In this document: positions 6,720 to 10,669 of the stretch, piece after piece
Numbering within the stretch: position 1 is the stretch's first letter
Layout of the letters: each line of letters begins with the position of its first letter
Assembly (NCBI GenBank): GCA_040756085.1
Contig: JBFMAE010000026.1
Span: 1 to 10,669 of the forward strand
Reading direction: 5' to 3'
Origin: JBFMAE01 sp040756085
GTDB lineage: Bacteria; Desulfobacterota; BSN033; UBA1163
DNA length: 10,669 nucleotides
Notes under the pieces: generated by a model
Told to the model about the DNA's origin: nothing
Databases searched by the model: none
Seen by the model: the letters and a program-made list of their open reading frames with translations, nothing else
Position numbers and translations under genes: made by a program

Positions 6720-7499
6720 ATGATCGACTATACCATGCAAGAACTAATGGTGGTAGCGGGTTCCAGGGAGATCCATGATGATGATGTGGTCTTTGTAGGA
6801 ATGAGGCTTCCTCTTTTAGCTTTTCAATTGGCAAAATCTACCCATGCTCCCCACGCCATCGGGATCTTCGAGAACGGAATCCTAAGAGACAAGCCAGCAG
6901 GCGATGCTCTTTTCACCATGGGCGATACCCCCAATATTGAAGGGGCGATCTGGTCCACCTCGATGTTGGACATCATGTCGCTTTTGCAAAATGGAAGGGT
7001 GAGTCTTGGATTTATTGGAGGGGCGGAGGTGGATCGCTTTGGGAATCTCAATACAACCTATATTGGCGGCAGAGAAAATGTTGAGGTTCGCCTTCCCGGG
7101 AGTGGTGGAGGGAGTGATATTGCCTCGCTCTCCAAGCGGTTTGTCATCATTATGAAACATGAAAAACGTCGGTTCATGGAGAGAGTGAGTTATATGACCT
7201 CCTCTGGCTTTGGGGATGGAAGAGATTGGAGATATAGAATCGGGTTAAAAGGCGGAGGTCCCAGTGCTGTGATAACAACAAAAGGGATATTGAGATTCGA
7301 TCCTGATACCAAAGAGATGAACCTCGATTCTATTCACCCTGGAATTACTCAAGAAGAAGTTCTTGAAAATACTGGCTGGAATTTAAAACTTGCACCACAC
7401 ATGAATAAAACGAAACCTCCTACCAGATCCGAATTGCGAATCATCAGGAGACATGATCCTCATGGTTTCTGGACTAGTGGTGTAGCACAAAAATATTGA
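6720..7499 (+). CDS. gctB: Family I CoA-transferase subunit B, glutaconate-CoA-transferase-like
   Basis: The 259-residue product closely follows glutaconate CoA-transferase subunit B: VVFVGMRLPLLAFQLAK, then GIFENG with Glu51 at the position of the catalytic glutamate (Glu54 in the Acidaminococcus enzyme). Next come IGGAEVDRFGNLNTTYIG, LPGSGGGSDIAS, IIMKHEKRRFMERVSYMTS, TTKGILRFDPDTKEMNLDS and EEVLENTGWNL. Presence of the glutamate, which would form the glutamyl-CoA thioester, argues for a transferase rather than an IpdAB-type hydrolase. ATG 6720 fits the family start (MIDYTMQELM); an upstream in-frame TTG at 6702 adds six residues. A GGAAGAG lies just before the ATG. Together with subunit A it suggests dicarboxylate or aromatic acyl-CoA metabolism in an anaerobe, which is inference. 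Confidence 0.82.
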   Translation: MIDYTMQELMVVAGSREIHDDDVVFVGMRLPLLAFQLAKSTHAPHAIGIFENGILRDKPAGDALFTMGDTPNIEGAIWSTSMLDIMSLLQNGRVSLGFIGGAEVDRFGNLNTTYIGGRENVEVRLPGSGGGSDIASLSKRFVIIMKHEKRRFMERVSYMTSSGFGDGRDWRYRIGLKGGGPSAVITTKGILRFDPDTKEMNLDSIHPGITQEEVLENTGWNLKLAPHMNKTKPPTRSELRIIRRHDPHGFWTSGVAQKY

Positions 7500-7529
7500 T
7501 ATATTTCATAGAAATCTTTTGGAGGTTTT

Positions 7530-7583
7530 ATGCAGAGGGGCAATATTTCAAATACAGCGTTAAATTATATGCAACATCACTAG
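7530..7583 (+). CDS. Possible 17-residue leader peptide with sequesterable ribosome site
   Basis: GGAGG (7521-7525) lies at good spacing before an ATG encoding MQRGNISNTALNYMQHH and a TAG stop. The 7-mer GGAGGTT (7521-7527) is perfectly complementary to AACCTCC (7588-7594) just after the stop, so the ribosome site could be masked in a hairpin. A local stem GAGG-CAA-CCTC (7583-7593) competes with that pairing. It may be a leader peptide, a relic or chance. It lies after the CoA-transferase pair and well before the next promoter. Confidence 0.22.
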   Translation: MQRGNISNTALNYMQHH

Positions 7584-7670
7584 AGGCAACCTCCGGTTAA
7601 AAACCAACCACCGATAGCGATCCATATCGTCTTCAGAATTAATTTTTAATCTAACGTTATTTTTTTATTT

Positions 7671-7692
7671 TATTGACCAAAAATGGTCAATA
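7671..7692. promoter_or_regulatory. Perfect 22-bp palindrome, candidate regulator binding site
   Basis: Perfect 9-bp arms TATTGACCA (7671-7679) and TGGTCAATA (7684-7692) flank AAAA. A further half-site TGACCA lies at 7726-7731. The palindrome is about 160 bases upstream of the -24 element at 7839, a typical distance for a sigma-54 activator. It could instead be a TetR-type operator. Apart from the possible leader peptide, this site and the promoter, I see nothing in the 390-base gap 7500-7889. Confidence 0.5.
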
Positions 7693-7838
7693 CAGGTGAA
7701 ATAATTTCGTTATGTGATAAATATCTGACCAGGCCATAGGCATATAAATCTTTCGAAATTCATTTTTGAAATTAAAAAAAACCTTAAGTTTCAAGCAATT
7801 AAACCTATCTCATTAAACCTAAAGTCTATGTCAATTTA

Positions 7839-7854
7839 TGGCATTTATTTTGCA
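7839..7854 (+). promoter_or_regulatory. Putative sigma-54 (-24/-12) promoter of the signalling genes
   Basis: TGGCATTTATTTTGCA matches TGGCA-N6-TTGCA with the exact spacing of the consensus TGGCACG-N4-TTGCW. Transcription would start near 7865, about 25 bases before the ATG at 7890. A strong palindrome lies upstream. A sigma-70 reading (TTGCAC at 7850 and TATAAA at 7870) has a spacer of only 14 bases and is less convincing. Confidence 0.6.
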
Positions 7855-7889
7855 CTTAAAACAATTTGTTATAAACTATAGGTCCTATT

Positions 7890-8681
7890 ATGCCTGATAT
7901 ATTTCTTGGCGATCTCTCTCAGCTAAAGATCTTCGACATTCTAAAACCCTTATTAACCGGTAAAAAAACCGGAGTATTATCCATTAAGGGAAAAGAGAAT
8001 GGAGAAATCTTTTTAGATGTAGGAAATATTGTCCATGCTAAAACCTCACTTTCTTTTGGAGAATATGCCTTTTTTACAATCATGAGCTGGAAGTCAGGGA
8101 GAATTACATTTGAGCCGGATATCCCTCCAAATGAAAAAAGCATTTCCCTCTCCACTGAACAGTTGCTTCTGAACTGGTCTTCCAGAAGGCAGGAGTGGGA
8201 GAAGATCAGAGAGGTGCTCCCTTCCCCCAATTGCACGTTTCGTCTCTCACTCCAACAAAATCCAGAGGATAAGAATATCAGTGCTGATCAATGGAATGTA
8301 TTGGCCTTGTCCAATGGAATAAGGACCATTTCGGAAATTAGAAAAACTCTCAATTGGGATGAATTTAAAACATTGAGAGTCATCTATCAACTTGTTCATG
8401 CAGGTTTATTGGAGAAGACAGAAGACCAGAGGCCTCTTAAAAAAAGATTGGCCGGGGAGAATTTTTTTACAATCGTAGATAATGAATTGAAAAAAGTGAT
8501 TGGGCCCGTGGCACCTTTTATCATCGACGATAAACTCGTTGAATTTGGTGAGACCAGGGATTCTCTTCCTCAGGATCAAACATTATCCTTTGTTGAAGCG
8601 CTGAGTGAGGAGATCCCAAATAACCCGAAAAGGAGAGAGTTCGTCAAGGTGGTGATGGAGCTCCTCTCTCTCGGAGAGTAG
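7890..8681 (+). CDS. DUF4388 (PatA-like) domain signalling protein
   Basis: This is a 263-residue cytosolic protein. Residues 1-105 form a DUF4388/PatA N-terminal-type domain: GDLSQLKIFDILKPLLTGKKTGVLSI, then GEIFLDVGNIVHA (38-50). Residues about 130-178 look like a winged-helix segment (LALSNGIRTISEIRKTLNWDE, VIYQLVHAGLLEK). Residues 190-258 (ENFFTIVDNELKKVIGPVAPFIID) resemble the C-terminal domain, DUF8082 as I recall, often attached to DUF4388. Such proteins occur in two-component, gliding and polarity-type circuits, but their biochemistry is poorly known. No kinase, receiver or DNA-recognition motif is certain. It is the first gene after the -24/-12 promoter and stands 104 bases ahead of a receptor-like gene on the same strand. 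No strong ribosome binding site precedes the ATG. Confidence 0.8.
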   Translation: MPDIFLGDLSQLKIFDILKPLLTGKKTGVLSIKGKENGEIFLDVGNIVHAKTSLSFGEYAFFTIMSWKSGRITFEPDIPPNEKSISLSTEQLLLNWSSRRQEWEKIREVLPSPNCTFRLSLQQNPEDKNISADQWNVLALSNGIRTISEIRKTLNWDEFKTLRVIYQLVHAGLLEKTEDQRPLKKRLAGENFFTIVDNELKKVIGPVAPFIIDDKLVEFGETRDSLPQDQTLSFVEALSEEIPNNPKRREFVKVVMELLSLGE

Positions 8682-8701
8682 AGGAAAGACTGGGAAAAAA
8701 A

Positions 8702-8752
8702 CCTCAAATGCTGAGAAGGAGAAAAGGAGTTGGATCCCTTATTCCTTTGAGG
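8702..8752 (+). other. Inverted repeat between signalling genes
   Basis: CCTCAAA (8702-8708) and TTTGAGG (8746-8752) are perfect 7-bp arms around a purine-rich loop of 37 bases. No T tract follows, so it is not a clear terminator. It could stabilise or process the mRNA between the two genes, or be chance. Confidence 0.25.
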
Positions 8753-8785
8753 GTTGATCTTTAATTTCAAAAAGGAGGAAATCCT

Positions 8786-9745
8786 ATGGCAAAGAAAAAG
8801 AGAATAGGAATGGGTCTGATACCCAAACTATTATTAGGTATTTTTATTCCTATCTTGTTAGCCTTTTTGATCATCTGGACCCTGATTTTTTATAGCTGGA
8901 ATATCGGGGAAAAACGGATGACGAGTATCAAAGACATCGGCTCTGAAAGTCTAAAAGAATTGAGCATGATTTCTTTGAAGGAATCGAAGTTTTCTTTGAA
9001 TCGGCTGGGTGAAAAGATCATCAGGGAGAAGGCCTTGGATGTGGCGACCCAGATGGAAATTTTTATTAAATCGCATCCTAAAATGAAAAGGGAGGATCTC
9101 CTCAAAGACCCATGGCTAAAATCAATTGCGGTCCAAAAGGTTGGAGAAACAGGTTATACTGCTGTGCACGATGATCAAGCGATCAATCACTTCCATGTGA
9201 ATCCTCAGATTGTGGGAACGGACCTGCATCAGCTTTCTGAGAAGCTTCCTGCTTTCTGGAAGATTCTGGAAGCTAGTTTGACAGGTCCGGCATCGGGTTA
9301 TTATGATTGGAAGGATGCGGACGGTAAAATTCGTCCAAAGTATATGTATTTAACTCCTGTAAAGGATACGGATCTCATTGTTGCTGCAACCACTTATATC
9401 GATGAATTTTCCAGGCCTGCAAGGGCTATTGAAGCAAAAATGAAACAGATCGAGGATAGATATTTGGAACAGTACGAAAGTAGAATTCAAATATTTTATC
9501 TTGTCATTTTGTGTGTTCTCCTTATTTTGTTGGTAAGAATTTACTTCTATGCTCGTTCGGTAATTCGTCCCATTCATTATCTCTCAGAGGTTGCCGACAA
9601 GATCAGCATGGGGGAATTGGATACTCCTATCCAGATCAAGGCGAAAGGAGAAGTGGGTGTTCTGGCCGAGTCCATTGAGAGGATGCAAATGAGTGTAAAA
9701 GCAGCTATTGAACGATTGCAGAGGAGGAAAGAGACGAAAACTTAA
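8786..9745 (+). CDS. Membrane sensor with Cache and HAMP domains but no output domain
   Basis: The 319-residue inner-membrane protein has a basic start, a first membrane helix at about 12-36 and a periplasmic part with a coiled region. A Cache-type ligand-binding domain follows (about 85-205; GYTAV, FHVNPQIVGTDL, SGYYDWKDADGKIRPKYMYLTPV, IVAATTYIDEF). The second helix is at about 235-254 and a HAMP domain at about 255-310 (RPIHYLSEVADKISMGELD, GEVGVLAESIERM). It ends soon after HAMP with a short charged tail, so there is no methyl-accepting, kinase or cyclase domain. The signal must pass to a separate partner. AAGGAGG at 8772-8778 gives a strong start at 8786. The neighbours on both sides carry DUF4388 domains and are the obvious candidate partners. 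The stop codon lies in clear sequence; a nearby frameshift into a further domain is not evident. Confidence 0.85.
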   Translation: MAKKKRIGMGLIPKLLLGIFIPILLAFLIIWTLIFYSWNIGEKRMTSIKDIGSESLKELSMISLKESKFSLNRLGEKIIREKALDVATQMEIFIKSHPKMKREDLLKDPWLKSIAVQKVGETGYTAVHDDQAINHFHVNPQIVGTDLHQLSEKLPAFWKILEASLTGPASGYYDWKDADGKIRPKYMYLTPVKDTDLIVAATTYIDEFSRPARAIEAKMKQIEDRYLEQYESRIQIFYLVILCVLLILLVRIYFYARSVIRPIHYLSEVADKISMGELDTPIQIKAKGEVGVLAESIERMQMSVKAAIERLQRRKETKT

Positions 9746-9785
9746 GGGTTAAAGGTTAAGGTAAGGACGCCTTTCATGGATTGAG

Positions 9786-9805
9786 CCTGCCTGCTAGCAA
9801 GCAGG
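9786..9805. repeat. Near-perfect 20-bp palindrome upstream of the last gene
   Basis: CCTGCCTGCTAGCAAGCAGG is its own reverse complement except for one mismatched pair. It shares the GCCTGCC-type unit with the repeat block at about 2895-3165. It lies in the gap between the receptor gene and the last gene, just upstream of that gene's ribosome binding site. It is probably another dispersed repeat copy. Confidence 0.5.
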
Positions 9806-9839
9806 AGGTAGAGACGGGAGAAGAAAAAAGGAGAAGGCC

Positions 9840-10669
9840 ATGATTTTTCCTAAAGGAGAGGTAAGGCATCAAAATTTGATGACGGCCTATACAGAACTCT
9901 CTGCACTTTTATCGACTCTGGAATTGGAGAACTTCAGCGGAACCATTGAGCTCGAATTTCCTGAAAACAGTGGAATCCTTTTCATCGATTCTGGGAAGAT
10001 CATCAATGCTGAGACAAGGAGTAGGGATGATTCAAAAAGGATCATTGGTCAAGAAGCCATCCAGACCCTCCTGGCTCTCTCGAAACAGAAGGATGGAGTC
10101 CTCAATGTGTATCAATTGTCACCCGAAAGAGTGGCCATCTTAGCCAGCAACCTTCAACACGAAATCCTCTTCAAAGGACTCTCTACGGATTTTACCCGCT
10201 TAGACCGGCTCCTCCTGAAATTGAAAGAGGAAAAACATAATGGTTTCATAGAGATTCTGACAAAAGAAAATCAAGCCATGGGCATACTCTTTCTCGAAGA
10301 TGGAGAGCCGGCAGAGATGTTCACAACCTCAGGATCGGGGCAATCCGTTTTTGGCCGAAAATCGATTCCGACTTTCGTGGAAAATGCCATCAAGCAAGGA
10401 GCTATTTTTAATGTCTACAGAAGCCAGGGCAAAACTTCGAGGGAGGTAGCGACCGTACCAAGAGAGAGAGAAGGTCAGAAAGATTTAATCCTCATCCTTC
10501 AGGAAATCCTCTCCAGAGCGGAGAAGTTGGTGGATGATCTTTCTCGCCAGAAGGGGACCTTTCTCAAAGCTTTTAAAAAGTCCCTCATCGAAAAATCGGA
10601 AGAATTTAACTTCCTCGATCCATTTGCCGGTGATTTTGACTATCGAGAGGGGACGCTCCGATTTACAGA
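9840..10669 (+). CDS. Protein with tandem DUF4388-like domains (3' end outside window)
   Basis: The frame is open from ATG 9840 to the window edge: 276 codons and no stop, so the gene is partial. AAGGAG at 9828-9833 gives a clear start. Two similar domains are visible. The first (residues about 18-92) has LSALLSTLELENFSGTIEL and GILFIDSGKIINAETR. The second (about 118-193) has LDRLLLKLKEEKHNGFIEI and GILFLEDGEPAEMF. Each ends with a similar strand (GVLNVYQLS; AIFNVYRSQ), suggesting internal duplication. After that come a helical region (214-256) and NFLDPFAGDFDYREGTLRF, a segment of unknown role. It is probably a cytosolic partner of the upstream Cache-HAMP receptor. Small frames overlapping it in other phases are not genes. 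Confidence 0.75.
   Translation, partial: MIFPKGEVRHQNLMTAYTELSALLSTLELENFSGTIELEFPENSGILFIDSGKIINAETRSRDDSKRIIGQEAIQTLLALSKQKDGVLNVYQLSPERVAILASNLQHEILFKGLSTDFTRLDRLLLKLKEEKHNGFIEILTKENQAMGILFLEDGEPAEMFTTSGSGQSVFGRKSIPTFVENAIKQGAIFNVYRSQGKTSREVATVPREREGQKDLILILQEILSRAEKLVDDLSRQKGTFLKAFKKSLIEKSEEFNFLDPFAGDFDYREGTLRFT

Noticed and set aside
6720..7499. IpdB-type ring-opening hydrolase instead of a CoA-transferase
   Set aside because: The glutamate at the CoA-transferase catalytic position is present and the conserved stretches follow GctB. A tree would be needed to exclude it fully.
9946..10143. Open frame of 65 codons on + near the right end
   Set aside because: It is a different phase inside the larger tandem DUF4388-like gene, which has a strong ribosome site and runs to the window edge without a stop.

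Overview
The window looks like a chromosomal segment of a deltaproteobacterial (Desulfobacterota-type, possibly Syntrophia-like) bacterium. The support is indirect: a glutaconate-CoA-transferase-like gene pair typical of anaerobic acyl-CoA metabolism, two -24/-12 (sigma-54) promoter matches, DUF4388/PatA-type signalling genes, a Y1 (REP-associated) transposase remnant, and several kinds of palindromic intergenic repeat. There is no rRNA or tRNA gene and no CRISPR array. Taxonomy is inference.

Layout. Positions 1-203 hold a REP-like hairpin repeat and a likely promoter. Then come purM (purine synthesis) and an FAD-dependent, CrtI-like oxidoreductase, both on +. A GC-rich palindromic repeat block (about 2895-3165) separates the oxidoreductase from a convergent 54-residue acidic protein on -, which has a strong ribosome binding site and a good sigma-54 promoter match. 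An AT-rich gap with upstream palindromes and a strong terminator follows, then a PAP2-like membrane protein on -. Its 5' end overlaps the 5' end of a divergent open frame that encodes only the C-terminal part of a Y1/RAYT transposase. A short exported protein of unknown function comes next on +.

From about 5.6 to 7.5 kb lie the two subunits of a family I CoA-transferase closest in sequence to glutaconate CoA-transferase (GctA/GctB). They are split by an approximately 140-bp imperfect inverted repeat. The glutamate expected at the catalytic position of the B subunit is present.

After a 390-bp AT-rich regulatory gap, the rest of the window is a + strand signalling gene set: a DUF4388 protein, a membrane protein with a Cache sensor and HAMP domain but no output domain, and a protein with two DUF4388-like domains that runs off the end. 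The gap holds a possible leader peptide, a perfect 9+9 bp palindrome and a near-consensus -24/-12 promoter. The most interesting inference is that the signalling set and the small acidic protein may belong to one sigma-54 regulon: both promoters have a related TGACC...GTCA palindrome 100-160 bp upstream. The output partner of the receptor is probably encoded beyond the right edge.
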